Counted from the first letter of the stretch, positions 7,756 through 16,994 are shown. The stretch is 64,000 bases of DNA from Alphaproteobacteria bacterium (GCA_022825235.1 JAJDYI010000014.1:1-64000); one strand, 5' to 3'. The notes: generated by a model not told the origin, from the letters alone. Program-made: numbers and translations.

Positions 7756-9291
7756 ATGGAGCTGAATCGCGAAACGCCTCCGACATTCCAGGATCGCCTG
7801 GTCCCGAAAGAGACAAGGCTGGCAGGCTGGGCTGCGCTGGTTCATGGCCTCGGGATGGCAGCCCCGGTCCGGGCCGCGAGCGCCGTTGCCGACGGCTACA
7901 TCAAGGGCAGCAAGCGCGGAGAAGACGGCTGGACCGTTTTCGACAAGCGGTACTGGCCGGGCCACCACGTCATGGATCATGTCAGTTTCGCCCTCCGCCA
8001 TGAGTGGCTCGACCCGCTCGTGCTCAAACGTGTGTTCGACGCCACGGACCCGGACACGATTTCGGCCTTCGTGCGCGATGCGCCGACCGGGACGGTCACC
8101 CGCCGGGTCTGGTTCTTCTACGAAACGATGACCGGCCGGCGACTGCCAATCGAGGACGCGCCGACCGTGACAGCCGTCGACGCTCTCGACCCCAAGAGTT
8201 ACGTGACCAGCCATGCAGCGCTATCGAAGCGCCACCGCGTGCGGGACAACCTGCTTGGCACGGGCGGCTATTGCCCGGTCATTCGCCGCACCGAGGCTCT
8301 CGAAGACCATCGAAAACGCCGCCTCGCTGACAAAGCTGCAGAAACCGTAGGCGGATCCAGCCGACAACTGATCTCCCGGGCCGCGAGCTTCCTGCTGCTG
8401 GCAGACAGTCGTGCCAGCTTTGCGATCGAAGGCGAGCGCCCGCCGCGCAGCCGGCTTGAGCGCTGGGGTCGTGCGGTCCTTCAGGCCGGCAAAAATCGAC
8501 TGACACTCGAAGAGCTCAACCGCGTGCACGGCGTCTTGATCGAGGATTCCCGCTTTGTCCGGGCTGGCCTGCGCCCTGATGGCGTGTTCGTGGGCGAGCG
8601 CGATCGAAACGCCGATCCCCTACCGGAATTCATCGGCGCGCGACCGGAAGATCTCCCTGCCCTGCTGGATGGCCTGCTCGCGGCCAATATGCGGATGACC
8701 GAGAGTGCGATCGATCCGGTGCTTCAGGCAGCAGCCACAGCGTTCGGCTTCGTTTATGTCCACCCATATCAGGATGGAAACGGCCGCCTGCACCGCTGCC
8801 TGATCCATCACGTGTTGGCGGAACGCGAATTCACGCCGCCGGGCATGATCTTTCCCGTTTCCACGGTGATGCTGGATCGGATCGATGAATACCGCCGCAC
8901 GCTGCAAGGTCATTCCGGGCCGCTCATGCCTTTCATCGACTGGCGGCCGACGACGAACCGGAACGTCGAGATCCTGAATGATACGGCCGACTTATACCGG
9001 TATTTCGATTGTACGGCTGAAGCCGAGTTTCTGTATGCCTGTGTCGCCCGCGCCGTCGAACACGACCTGCCGGAAGAGATCGATTATTTGCGCCGCCACG
9101 ACGAAGCGCGGCGGCGCATCATGGAGACGGTGGAAATGCCCGACGGACTGGCGCAGGACCTGATCATGTTTATCCGGCAGAACAGCGGCAAACTGTCGAA
9201 AAGGCGTCGCACGAGGGAGTTCGCGGCTCTGACCGATGAAGAGGCGGCGGAAATCGAGACCATTTGCGGAGAGGTCTTCGGCGATGGCTGA
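7756..9291 (+). CDS. Fic-domain protein (class II, with N-terminal inhibitory helix)
   Basis: The 511-residue protein holds the Fic active-site motif HPYQDGNGRLHR (~336-347), which in the family transfers AMP or another nucleotide to a target hydroxyl. An inhibitory-helix motif SFAIEG (~221-226) fits the (S/T)xxxE(G/N) rule, so this is a class II, self-inhibited Fic, possibly also a de-AMPylase. The first ~190 residues form a separate conserved region (RRVWFFYETMTGRRL) seen in related Fic proteins, and the C-terminal ~120 residues are helical. The ATG at 7756 is preferred; GTG 7738 and ATG 7666 are alternatives. The upstream DNA is unusually AT-rich, which suggests acquisition. No separate antitoxin is needed. 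Confidence 0.93.
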   Translation: MELNRETPPTFQDRLVPKETRLAGWAALVHGLGMAAPVRAASAVADGYIKGSKRGEDGWTVFDKRYWPGHHVMDHVSFALRHEWLDPLVLKRVFDATDPDTISAFVRDAPTGTVTRRVWFFYETMTGRRLPIEDAPTVTAVDALDPKSYVTSHAALSKRHRVRDNLLGTGGYCPVIRRTEALEDHRKRRLADKAAETVGGSSRQLISRAASFLLLADSRASFAIEGERPPRSRLERWGRAVLQAGKNRLTLEELNRVHGVLIEDSRFVRAGLRPDGVFVGERDRNADPLPEFIGARPEDLPALLDGLLAANMRMTESAIDPVLQAAATAFGFVYVHPYQDGNGRLHRCLIHHVLAEREFTPPGMIFPVSTVMLDRIDEYRRTLQGHSGPLMPFIDWRPTTNRNVEILNDTADLYRYFDCTAEAEFLYACVARAVEHDLPEEIDYLRRHDEARRRIMETVEMPDGLAQDLIMFIRQNSGKLSKRRRTREFAALTDEEAAEIETICGEVFGDG

Positions 9292-9652
9292 CGCAAATGG
9301 TTCGCTACCGATTGTGCGGACTGGACCGATTACCTGAAAAAGGTGGGGCTTGATCCGTCGGGTATGCAGGACAGCAGCGCCAATCGACCGATAGCCTCGA
9401 GCCGTTCAGACACCTGAAACACACGATCGTCGACGTCGCGGCGGGACTTCGACATGAGGTGTCTCGAGGCGCCGAAGCACAGGCGTGCCCGTTGCTGGCC
9501 GGGACCAGCCGGTGCGCGTGACGCGGTGACGTGCGCCGGTCTGATCGAAGCAGTTCCTCCGCGTTACATCGTCGGGCCGCCAATCATGGGATGGCCGCCA
9601 GCCGAGCCGGCTCCGCCGGCGGCGCCTACAATGCAGCGGTCGAGACCGACCG
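9292..9652 (+). other. Intergenic, no gene recognised
   Basis: The region holds only short frames. One 33-codon stretch starting near 9318 (DWTDYLKKVGLDPSGMQDSS) looks protein-like but ends quickly and could be a gene fragment. I could not assign it. Confidence 0.4.
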
Positions 9653-10012
9653 ATGGTGATCTGGTTTCATTTGGCGACAGCTACCCTGGCACTCGGACTG
9701 GGGACCGCGAACTTGGCGCTCGCCAAGGGCACGCCACGTCATCGCGTCGTCGGCTGGATATGGATCGCAACCATGGCGTTCGTGACGCTGTCCTCGTTCT
9801 CGATCCGGGAACTCAATGCGGGCCAGTTCAGCTGGATCCACGGGCTCACGGTGTGGACGCTGATTTCCATGGCGGTCGCGCTCTTCTCCATCCGTAGGGG
9901 CTGGGTGCGAATGCATGCGGGCTTCATGGTCGGCACGATGGCAGGACTCCTGGCTGCGGGCGCGTTCGCGCTCATGCCCGGACGCTTTATCAGTCGTCTT
10001 TTCGGCGTCTGA
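9653..10012 (+). CDS. DUF2306 family membrane protein
   Basis: The 119-residue product has four hydrophobic helices and the features of DUF2306 membrane proteins: an N-terminal HLATATLALGLGTANLA helix, then KGTPRHRVVGWIW with the conserved His pair, and R-x-H before the last helix (RMHAGFMVGTMAG). The function of the family is unknown. No clear Shine-Dalgarno precedes the ATG at 9653. It stands alone between the Fic gene and the hydroxyacyl-CoA dehydrogenase operon. Confidence 0.8.
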   Translation: MVIWFHLATATLALGLGTANLALAKGTPRHRVVGWIWIATMAFVTLSSFSIRELNAGQFSWIHGLTVWTLISMAVALFSIRRGWVRMHAGFMVGTMAGLLAAGAFALMPGRFISRLFGV

Positions 10013-10307
10013 AGCTGCCCGGGCCCCCTCCCGGCCTGTCGGCTGCGTTCGGGGCCGTGCCCAACGTCCGCCACTGCGCCAGCGCGCCTCCAGGTTCTGC
10101 CATTTCGGCCCGTGGTCTGCCAGCTACCCGGATCACACGCCGTGGGACATGCTTTTGCTGGCTGCCCGAAGCGGTCGGACGCGCGCGGGATCGACGGTTC
10201 CTGCAAGATCCCGAGACCGGGACGACGGGCAGGGCGGCTGCACGCATTAACCTGTCGGCTGCCATGCAGGCCCGGCACGGACCGTCCATCGCCAGGAGAG
10301 CGAGCTC
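10013..10307 (+). other. Intergenic, no feature recognised
   Basis: There is no gene here. The region presumably contains the promoter of the dehydrogenase pair downstream, but I could not identify convincing -35/-10 boxes. Confidence 0.4.
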
Positions 10308-11273
10308 ATGAACCTGCCCGAACCGTCAGCGATCCGGCGCGTGAGCATCATCGGCGCCGGGACCATAGGGGCCTCCTGGGCCGCCTATTTCCTGGGGCGT
10401 GGGATGGAGGTCCGGGCGTGGGACCCGGCCGCCGGCGCGGAGCAGTCCCTCCGTGCAACCGTCAGCGGGGCCTGGCCGGTTCTCGAGGAGCTTGGCCTGG
10501 TTGTCGCCGACGCCGACCCGGGTCGTCTGCAGTTCCATGCCGACCCCGCGGGCGCCCTGGCCGACGTTGAGTTCGTGCAGGAGAGCGCCCCGGAAGAGCT
10601 GGAGCTGAAGCAATCGCTGTACGGGGAGATCGACGCCGCCCTGCCGGCCAATGCCGTGCTCGCGAGCTCCACGTCCGGTCTGCTCATGTCGAAAATGCAG
10701 GCCGGCTGCGCGAACGCTGCCCGGTTCGTGGTGGGGCACCCGTTCAATCCACCCCACCTGATCCCGCTCGTGGAAGTGCTCGGTGGTGCCGAAACGGACC
10801 CGGGCGCGGTGAACTGGGCGATCGACTTCTACAACGCGCAAGGAAAAAAGGCGATCCGGCTCAATCACGAAGTTCCCGGCCACCTGGTCAACCGGCTGCA
10901 GGCCGCGCTGTGGCGCGAGTGCGCTGCGGCCGTGCTCTCGGGGCTGGCGAGCGTGGAGGACGTCGACATCGCCGTGAAGTATGGGCCCGGGCTCCGGCTC
11001 GGCGTGATGGGCCCCTTCGAGATCTGCCACCTGGCTGGAGGGGTCGGCGGCTATGCGCATTTTCTCGATCACCTGGGTGATGCCCTGCAGCACTGGATGA
11101 ACGATCTCGAGCCGGTGGATTTCACCCCGGCAGTCCGGGCCCGTCTCAAGGCGCTGGTCGATTCTGCGATGAAAGGCCGCGACCCGGCCGCGCTCGCCGG
11201 CGAGCGCGACGCGCTGCTGCTGGCTACGCTCAGCACGATTGCACGCGTCCGGCGGGACAAGGGACTGCACTGA
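10308..11273 (+). CDS. 3-hydroxyacyl-CoA dehydrogenase (single-domain, L-carnitine dehydrogenase-like)
   Basis: The 321-residue protein has an N-terminal Rossmann fold (SIIGAGTIGASWAAYFLGRG), the family signature HPFNPPHLIPLVEV around residues 146-159, and one C-terminal helical domain. This size matches stand-alone 3-hydroxyacyl-CoA dehydrogenase, lambda-crystallin or carnitine dehydrogenase types rather than the multifunctional FadB. It oxidises a beta-hydroxy group with NAD+. GGAGAG precedes the ATG at the right spacing. The SDR gene begins 12 nt after its stop, so the two are an operon. Confidence 0.92.
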   Translation: MNLPEPSAIRRVSIIGAGTIGASWAAYFLGRGMEVRAWDPAAGAEQSLRATVSGAWPVLEELGLVVADADPGRLQFHADPAGALADVEFVQESAPEELELKQSLYGEIDAALPANAVLASSTSGLLMSKMQAGCANAARFVVGHPFNPPHLIPLVEVLGGAETDPGAVNWAIDFYNAQGKKAIRLNHEVPGHLVNRLQAALWRECAAAVLSGLASVEDVDIAVKYGPGLRLGVMGPFEICHLAGGVGGYAHFLDHLGDALQHWMNDLEPVDFTPAVRARLKALVDSAMKGRDPAALAGERDALLLATLSTIARVRRDKGLH

Positions 11274-11285
11274 GAGGACCGACCC

Positions 11286-12152
11286 ATGGCAGATCCTGAA
11301 CGAGGCCAGCTTGCCGGCAGGACCGCTGCGATCACGGGAGCGGCGGGAGGCTTCGGCCGGGAACTGGTGTTCGGGTTGCTCCGGGAAGGGGCGGCGGTGG
11401 CGGCGCTGGATATCGACGAGCGCCGCCTCGAATCCCTGAAGGACGAATGCTCGGAACGGGGTCTCGCCGCCCGGCTGGCGACGTTCCGCACCGACATCTC
11501 GCGGTACGAAGACTGCGCGGAAGCGATTTCCCGCACCCGCGCGCGGTTCGGTGGTCCGGACATCCTGATTAACAACGGCGCCATGGGAATGAGCGTGATC
11601 CGGCGCGACCACATGGCCAGGTTGATCGACATTCAGGAAATTTCCCCGGAGATGTGGGACCGGTTCACCGCCACGAACTATTCGGGGGCGTGGTACATGA
11701 CCCGGGCGGCGATCGACGGGATGCTGGCGGCGGGCTGGGGCCGGATCGTGAACGTCACCACCAGCTTCTTCACGATGCTGCGCACGAGGTTTCATCCCTA
11801 CGGCCCCGCCAAGGCCGGAATGGAAGCCATGTCGGCGGGCCATGCGGAGGAGTTCGCCGGCACCGGGGTCACGGTGAATGTCGTGGTGCCCGGCGGACCG
11901 GCGGACACGCCGATGGTGCCGGAGGAATCAGGTTTCGATCGGCAGGCGCTGATCGCCCCGTCGGCGATGGTGCCGCCGATGGTCTGGCTATGCGCGCAGG
12001 CGGGCGGCGACGCGACCGGCCATCGCTACATCGCTGCCGACTGGGATTCGTCCTTGGAGCCGGATGCAGCGGCAGCGGCCTGCCGGGCACCAATCGCGTG
12101 GCCGGACTTGGCCCACAACCCGGTCTGGCCCGGCGGCAGACCGGCGGAGTGA
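11286..12152 (+). CDS. SDR family NAD(P)-dependent oxidoreductase
   Basis: This 288-residue classical short-chain dehydrogenase has the nucleotide loop ITGAAGGFGRE (~16-26), NNGAMG in place of the usual NNAG, and the active site YGPAKAGMEAMSAGHAEEF with Tyr-x3-Lys. A Ser/Thr-rich stretch (VTTSFFTM) supplies the catalytic hydroxyl. It lies 12 nt downstream of the 3-hydroxyacyl-CoA dehydrogenase and probably acts on the same, unknown, hydroxyacid pathway. Confidence 0.92.
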   Translation: MADPERGQLAGRTAAITGAAGGFGRELVFGLLREGAAVAALDIDERRLESLKDECSERGLAARLATFRTDISRYEDCAEAISRTRARFGGPDILINNGAMGMSVIRRDHMARLIDIQEISPEMWDRFTATNYSGAWYMTRAAIDGMLAAGWGRIVNVTTSFFTMLRTRFHPYGPAKAGMEAMSAGHAEEFAGTGVTVNVVVPGGPADTPMVPEESGFDRQALIAPSAMVPPMVWLCAQAGGDATGHRYIAADWDSSLEPDAAAAACRAPIAWPDLAHNPVWPGGRPAE

Positions 12153-12354
12153 GCGGGCTCGACGGCGAAACCGGGACCGGCGTACACGCTTGCTTCCGGC
12201 TTCTCCGGGTTCGTGCTCTCAGTGTTCCGCGCAACCTACCGGCGGTCCCGGGACGACGGCTGACAGACCGCCTGGACCGACCAGCTTCCGGTGGGATCCT
12301 GCCGGATTGTGAACGCCCCTGATCGCAACTGCGCTTCCGCCGTGGCCCTTCGAC

Positions 12355-12864
12355 TTACAGCCCGAGCCTCTCGAAGGTTCGGAGCGGCAGGAACAGGCGC
12401 CGAGCCGTGGACGGAAAGGACTTGAACCCGTAGCGCTCATAGAAGGCGAGAACGTGGTCGTTCTTCGCATCGACGACGACCGCGTAAACGCCGACCACGT
12501 CGCTCGCCCTGACGATTCGACGGATTGCATCCAGGAGCAGGGTTTCGCCAAGCCCGCGTCCCTGGTGCCTCTGGTCGACCGCCAGGCGCCCGATTACGAC
12601 CGCTGGCACCGGATAGTGCGGGAGGCGACGCGCCAGCTCCGTCGGCAATCGGTCCTTCTGGAAGCTAGCCGCGCTGAGCGTGTAGTAGCCGATGATCTCT
12701 CCGGGGACATCCCCTGCCGCAACGAAGACCTGAGCGATCCGACGCCGGGCATCCTGGGAGGCCTGCTGACGGATGTAGTTGTCCAGTGCAGGATCTCCAC
12801 ATGAGAACGACGCACGGTCGTGACGAGGGCCGAGTGGCTCGACGGTAATCTGTGGTTCATCCAC
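12355..12864 (-). CDS. tacT: TacT-type GNAT acetyltransferase toxin
   Basis: The 169-residue GNAT protein carries the acetyl-CoA loop QRHQGRGLG and the late FYERYGFKSF element with the conserved Tyr. It has the length and N-terminus (CGDPALDNYIRQQASQDARR) of TacT/AtaT toxins, which acetylate the amino group of charged aminoacyl-tRNAs and block translation. The start is a GTG whose first eight bases overlap the end of tacA (12857-12864), the usual translationally coupled arrangement. Both partners look complete, so this module is probably active. Confidence 0.9.
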   Translation of the reverse strand: MDEPQITVEPLGPRHDRASFSCGDPALDNYIRQQASQDARRRIAQVFVAAGDVPGEIIGYYTLSAASFQKDRLPTELARRLPHYPVPAVVIGRLAVDQRHQGRGLGETLLLDAIRRIVRASDVVGVYAVVVDAKNDHVLAFYERYGFKSFPSTARRLFLPLRTFERLGL

Positions 12865-13162
12865 GGATGCGGTCGCGGAAGCGACGGGCTGCTCTCCGCA
12901 GGGCCGTGTTCGGCTTGGGCGGGTGGAGCAGGGCATCGTGGAAGGCGTCCCAGTCGGTCGCCGGAAGGACGATCCTCTCGTGCGCCTCGATCACCCGCTC
13001 CGCCGCCTCGACGGCGTTGCGTACCACGAACCGGCTGACCGTGGTGTCCTCATAGGCCGCTGCCCGCTCCAACGTGCGCTTGCTCCTGGCGTCAACGCGC
13101 AGATGCACGCGCGCGCGCCTTGATTCTGCTGCTTCAGCCATTCGCCGATCCCCTGCGTTCAT
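12857..13162 (-). CDS. tacA: TacA-type antitoxin (DUF1778, ribbon-helix-helix)
   Basis: The 101-residue protein has an N-terminal ribbon-helix-helix (RVHLRVDARSKRTLERAA, then TTVSRFVV) for DNA binding and the DUF1778 C-terminal toxin-wrapping segment (LPATDWDAFHDALLHPP). It neutralises the overlapping TacT and should repress its own promoter. The ATG at 13162 has GGAG nine bases upstream; an ATG at 13141 is also possible. A perfect 8-bp inverted repeat lies 15 bases upstream of the start. Confidence 0.92.
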   Translation of the reverse strand: MNAGDRRMAEAAESRRARVHLRVDARSKRTLERAAAYEDTTVSRFVVRNAVEAAERVIEAHERIVLPATDWDAFHDALLHPPKPNTALRRAARRFRDRIRG

Positions 13163-13176
13163 GGGTAATCACTCCA

Positions 13177-13193
13177 TACGCCATTATGGCGTA
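13177..13193. promoter_or_regulatory. Inverted-repeat operator candidate of tacAT
   Basis: TACGCCAT, one central base, then ATGGCGTA form a perfect 8-bp inverted repeat just upstream of tacA. Its position fits autorepression by the ribbon-helix-helix antitoxin. Binding is inferred. Confidence 0.55.
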
Positions 13194-13579
13194 CAATACA
13201 ACGATGGCGGTGAGGTCGCATCGCACGCCTGCCGACCCTGCCGACGCCAGCACCCGCCTTGCGTAGACAAGTGCCTGAATCGGTTTAGACAGCTGCCCAT
13301 TGGAAACATGTGACACCGCCCAATCCTTGGCCTACATCTGCCCTCGGAGAACGGTGACTCCAGGGGGCCGTGTCGGTGAGGAAAAATCGAGGCAGCCGCG
13401 AGCACGCAGATACAGGGGCGTGAGAAGCGGTCGCCGACAATAGTGGCGGGGCCGGAGGCCTGCGTGCAACCCGCCGTCCTGTCACCTGGACGAGCCCGCA
13501 GTGCCTTTTGGCCGCCTGCAGGCCCCCAATCAGCCGACATGCACATGGTCACATCCGGCGAGCTCGGCCGGGGGCGACC
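13194..13579 (+). other. Intergenic, no gene recognised
   Basis: This stretch is upstream of tacA on one side and beyond the end of the aldolase gene on the other. No open frame in it has family resemblance and no terminator with a T-tract was seen. Confidence 0.4.
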
Positions 13580-14365
13580 TTACCGCTGGTAGTCGATTCC
13601 TTCCTGATCGAGTTGGCGAAGCAGGCCCGGCCATTCGCGCTCGCCGCACCCCTGGTTCCCGTACTGCTGGACCGTCCGTTCGCAGACCTCCTCTGACGGG
13701 TGTCGGATCGCGCCGCCGGCAGCCGTCGCCGCCTGCAGGGCAAGCTGTGTCGAGCACACCTTCTCGAGATAGAACATCTGCACCCAAGCGTCGGCGACCG
13801 ACACGCCCGTGGTCAGCAGGCCGTGGTTGCGGAGGACCATCACCTTCTTGTCGCCGAGGTCGTTGACCAGCCGTTCGCGTTCCGAAAGGTCGAAGGCGAG
13901 ACCCTCGAAGTCGTGGTACGCGACCCGACCGTAGAACATCATCGAATCCTGGTTGGTGAAGGTGAGGCCGTCCTCCAGCGCGGAAACCGCCATGCCCGAC
14001 TCGGTGTGAGTGTGCAGGACGCACATCGCGTCCTCGCGCGCGGCATGAATCGCGCTGTGGATGGTGTATCCGGCGCTGTTAATTTCGTGCGGGGTGTCGT
14101 CGAGAATGGTGCCGTCGAGATCGATCTTCACGAGGTTGGACGCCGTGATCTCGTCCCATCGCAGGCCGAAGGGATTCAGCAGGAAATGATGGTCGGCACC
14201 CGGGATCCGCGCCGAGATGTGGTTGTAGATCAACGAGGTCGCCCAACCGTAGAGATGGGCGAGCCGATAGCCCGCGGCCAGGTCAACGCGGGTCTGCCAT
14301 TCGGCCTCGCTAACGCGGTCGCGCAATGAAGGCCCGCGAAATTCGCGGACAGCCGTTACCGTCAT
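13580..14365 (-). CDS. Class II aldolase/adducin family protein
   Basis: The 261-residue protein has the fold markers of class II aldolases: LIYNHISARIPG, FLLNPFGLRWDEITASNL, the metal-binding HTHTESGMAVSAL and a third His in LRNHGLLT. These are Zn-dependent aldolases, epimerases or decarboxylases acting on sugar or ketoacid substrates; the subgroup here is commonly annotated only at family level. The start at 14365 (MTVTAVREF) is where homology begins. A clear paralogue is encoded at 35470-36246. The gene is divergent from cinA. Confidence 0.9.
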   Translation of the reverse strand: MTVTAVREFRGPSLRDRVSEAEWQTRVDLAAGYRLAHLYGWATSLIYNHISARIPGADHHFLLNPFGLRWDEITASNLVKIDLDGTILDDTPHEINSAGYTIHSAIHAAREDAMCVLHTHTESGMAVSALEDGLTFTNQDSMMFYGRVAYHDFEGLAFDLSERERLVNDLGDKKVMVLRNHGLLTTGVSVADAWVQMFYLEKVCSTQLALQAATAAGGAIRHPSEEVCERTVQQYGNQGCGEREWPGLLRQLDQEGIDYQR

Positions 14366-14709
14366 TATCTGTCTCCCCGGTCGGACGTAGTCGGAAATAG
14401 TAAGCGATTTCTTGCTGGGCAGGCACGTTGGATGTTGTCGGCTCCCGGGCGTGTGGCACGACGGGCCTCGTTGATCGCGCGAAACCCCGACAAACAGATC
14501 CCTGGCCACAGCCGGCACGCCCGGCGGGGCTCCCGGCTGGCAGTTGCGCGGGGACGGCCCATCGTCCCGTCAGCCGCGTAGCGCGCCCATGGGAAGCACG
14601 TGTCCAACATGCTGGCTGGTGTCGGGTTGGCGTTGAGACCACGGGCTCGGGCTCCGGCAGGTAGGATTGCGCGCCGCGGCAGTGGCCGTCGTTACGGGGG
14701 CGCAGAGGC
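14366..14709. other. Divergent intergenic region between class II aldolase and cinA
   Basis: Promoters for both flanking genes should lie here, but no consensus boxes could be picked out with confidence. No gene was recognised. Confidence 0.4.
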
Positions 14710-15966
14710 ATGCGTTGCGAAATCGTCGCAGTCGGGACCGAGCTGCTGCTTGGACAGATCGTCGACACCAACTCGTCGTGGATGGGAGAGCAACTCGCCC
14801 TGGCCGGGATTGATTCCCACTTCCAGGTAAAGGTCGGGGACAACCGGGCACGGATCGTGGACACGATCCGGCGCGCGCTCGCGCGGAGCGACGCCGTCAT
14901 CCTGTGCGGCGGGCTGGGGCCAACCCAGGACGACATCACGCGCGAGGCCATTGCCGAAGTGATGGGGGTGGCGCTGGTTCGCGACCAGGCGATGGGGGAG
15001 AAGATCCGTCGCGGGTTCGAGGCCCGCGGACGCCGCTTCACCGTGAACAATCTCCGCCAGGCGGACTGCCCCGTCGGCGCAACGTTCATTCCCCAGATGC
15101 CGGGTACGGCGCCAGGGCTCGTCTGCTCGCTCGGGAAGCAGGTGATCTACGCGGTGCCGGGGGTGCCGTTCGAGATGCGCGAGATGATGGAGGGAACGAT
15201 TCTCCCGGATCTCCAGCAGCGCGCCGGTGTGACCGCGGTGATCAAGAGCCGGGTTCTCAAGAGCTGGGGCGAGACCGAATCACGCCTCGCCGAGCTGCTG
15301 GCGGAGCGGATCGACGTGCTCGACCGGGCCGGCAATCCCACGATCGCCTTCCAGGCCAGCGGTATCGAAGGCCTCAAGATCCGCATTACAGCCAAAGCGA
15401 AGGACTGGGCAGCCGCGGAAGCGCTGATCGCCGCCGAGGAGACGAACGTACGCGCCATCGTCGGCGATGCGATCTTCGCCGTCGACGAACAGACCATGGA
15501 GTCGATGGTCCTCGACCTTCTCCGCGAGCGCGGGCTCACCCTCGCGGTCGCCGAATCGGTCACTGGCGGCCTGGTCGGCGCGAGGCTCACGGCGGTACCC
15601 GGCGCGAGCGATGTCTTCCGCGGCTCAGTGGTGTCCTATGCAAGTGACGTGAAGTTCAATGTCCTCGGCGTGCCGAACGGGCCGGTGGTCACGGCTGACG
15701 CGGCAAAGGCGATGGCAATTGGGGCGCGGGAGCATCTCGGCGCGGACGTCGGGATCGCGACGACCGGCGTTGCCGGGCCGGCCGAGCAAGAGGGCCATCC
15801 CCCAGGCACCGTGTTTCTCGGGCTTGCGCACGGTGAGATCCCCGAGGCGATGTGGGTGCGCCTGCCCGGCGACCGTCGCCGCGTGCGCGAATACGCGGTG
15901 ATCAGCGTGCTCAACTTGCTGCGGCTTCGGGTCTCGGGTTCATCCAGGAGTCCCGTGCTTCGGTAG
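14710..15966 (+). CDS. cinA: CinA family protein (nicotinamide-nucleotide amidase / competence-damage protein)
   Basis: This is a full-length, 418-residue two-domain CinA. The N-terminal MoaB/MogA-like domain shows CEIVAVGTELLLGQIVDTN and the GGLGPTQDDITREA motif. The C-terminal amidase domain shows LAVAESVTGGLVGARLTAVPGAS and TTGVAGPAEQEGHPPGTV. The C-terminal domain deamidates nicotinamide mononucleotide for NAD recycling, and the N-terminal domain in some members hydrolyses ADP-ribose-type compounds. It stands alone and complete. Confidence 0.95.
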   Translation: MRCEIVAVGTELLLGQIVDTNSSWMGEQLALAGIDSHFQVKVGDNRARIVDTIRRALARSDAVILCGGLGPTQDDITREAIAEVMGVALVRDQAMGEKIRRGFEARGRRFTVNNLRQADCPVGATFIPQMPGTAPGLVCSLGKQVIYAVPGVPFEMREMMEGTILPDLQQRAGVTAVIKSRVLKSWGETESRLAELLAERIDVLDRAGNPTIAFQASGIEGLKIRITAKAKDWAAAEALIAAEETNVRAIVGDAIFAVDEQTMESMVLDLLRERGLTLAVAESVTGGLVGARLTAVPGASDVFRGSVVSYASDVKFNVLGVPNGPVVTADAAKAMAIGAREHLGADVGIATTGVAGPAEQEGHPPGTVFLGLAHGEIPEAMWVRLPGDRRRVREYAVISVLNLLRLRVSGSSRSPVLR

Positions 15967-16208
15967 CGGGTTCCCGGGAAGGCCCTCGCGGGTTCGCGTT
16001 GGCTCGCAAGTTGCGCGCCGCGCAATGGTCCGGGGCTCCCCCGTGCTCGTCGCTGGTCTTCCTGGCGACGGGCTGGAGGACGCGGACGTCAGGCGGATGC
16101 CGCTCGGCAATTGCCGGCATAATCCTCAGAGATTTGTCATGTTTCTGGACAGGGCGGTCCGATAACCTAGGCTTCATCCAACCTGGCTAAGTCGACACGG
16201 AGAGACTG

Positions 16209-16463
16209 GTGAAGGTCGACCTGCACGAGGCGCAATCGCAGCTCACGAGACTCGGCCGGCTGGCGTGGGAAGGCGAGGAAATTGTCATTGCCAAGGCCGG
16301 CGAGCCATGGCTGCGGCTTGAGCCGTACCGCTCGGGGCCGACACGGCGCCGGCTTGGGACCATGCGGGGGAAAATCCGGATTGCCCCGGACTTCGACGAG
16401 ACCCCGTCGGCGGTGACCGAGCAGTTCGAGGGCTCCGTCATCTTCCCAGAACAAGAGAACTGA
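16209..16463 (+). CDS. Phd/YefM-type antitoxin
   Basis: The 84-residue protein begins VKVDLHEAQSQLTRLG and continues EGEEIVIAKAGEPWLRLEP, the Phd/YefM DNA-binding fold. The C-terminal toxin-binding tail has RRRLGTMRGKIRIAPDFDE and TEQFEG. The GTG start at 16209 has GGAGA six bases upstream. The stop overlaps the reading frame of the adjacent PIN toxin, which is degenerate, so this antitoxin may persist as an autoregulator or passenger. Confidence 0.88.
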   Translation: MKVDLHEAQSQLTRLGRLAWEGEEIVIAKAGEPWLRLEPYRSGPTRRRLGTMRGKIRIAPDFDETPSAVTEQFEGSVIFPEQEN

Positions 16464-16843
16464 CGGCCCGCCTGCTCCTGGACACCCACGTCCTGCTTCG
16501 GGTTCTCTCCGATCCCGGAAGCCTGAATCCGGTTGCTCGCACGGCCGTGGAAACCCCAAGCAATGAGGTGTTTGTGAGCACGGCGAACGGCTGGAAAACC
16601 GCGCTCAAGCGGACACTTGGCAAGCTCGAGGCTCCGACCGTGCCGGAGTCCGGGTTGCGGGAGGCGGGCTTCGAGTTGCTGGCCATCACCTTCGGGCACG
16701 CAGAGCGTGCGGGTGAGCTTCCCCCGCGCCATCGGGACCCGTTCGATCGGGCGCTGATCGCGCAGGCCCAATTCGAGGGGTTGGCCCGCGTCACTCGCGA
16801 CGCGCGCATCCCGATCTACGACGTCGCGACCTTGGCGGCCTGA
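16460..16843 (+). pseudogene. VapC-type PIN toxin, probably inactivated (no ATG/GTG start, catalytic Glu replaced)
   Basis: From the CTG that overlaps the antitoxin stop (CTGA, where ATGA is usual) the frame encodes 127 residues: LTARLLLDTHVLLRVL at the start, NGWKTALKRTLGKL in the middle, and PFDRALIAQA and VTRDARIPIYDV at the end. This is a full-length VapC-type PIN RNase pattern. The family's WE-[IL]-x-[IL]-K motif reads WKTALK, so the second catalytic acid is Lys. The first usable alternative start (GTG 16547) would delete the first catalytic Asp. Loss of toxicity is inferred from these two defects. Confidence 0.8.
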
Positions 16844-16994
16844 CGGTATCCGCCCCGGTACTGGGTCCACGCCAGGCCTGGTTGTGCGGTGACCTCTGTC
16901 GATCTGTGCGCGTCGCGGACGCAGCCACGGGCCGCATGGACTCGGTGTGCCGAAAATGGGCTACATTGTGGCCCAAAACAAGGGGGTTTGAGGC

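Noticed and set aside
10326-11843. A 505-codon open frame on the minus strand
   Set aside because: It is antisense to the 3-hydroxyacyl-CoA dehydrogenase and SDR genes; a compositional shadow.
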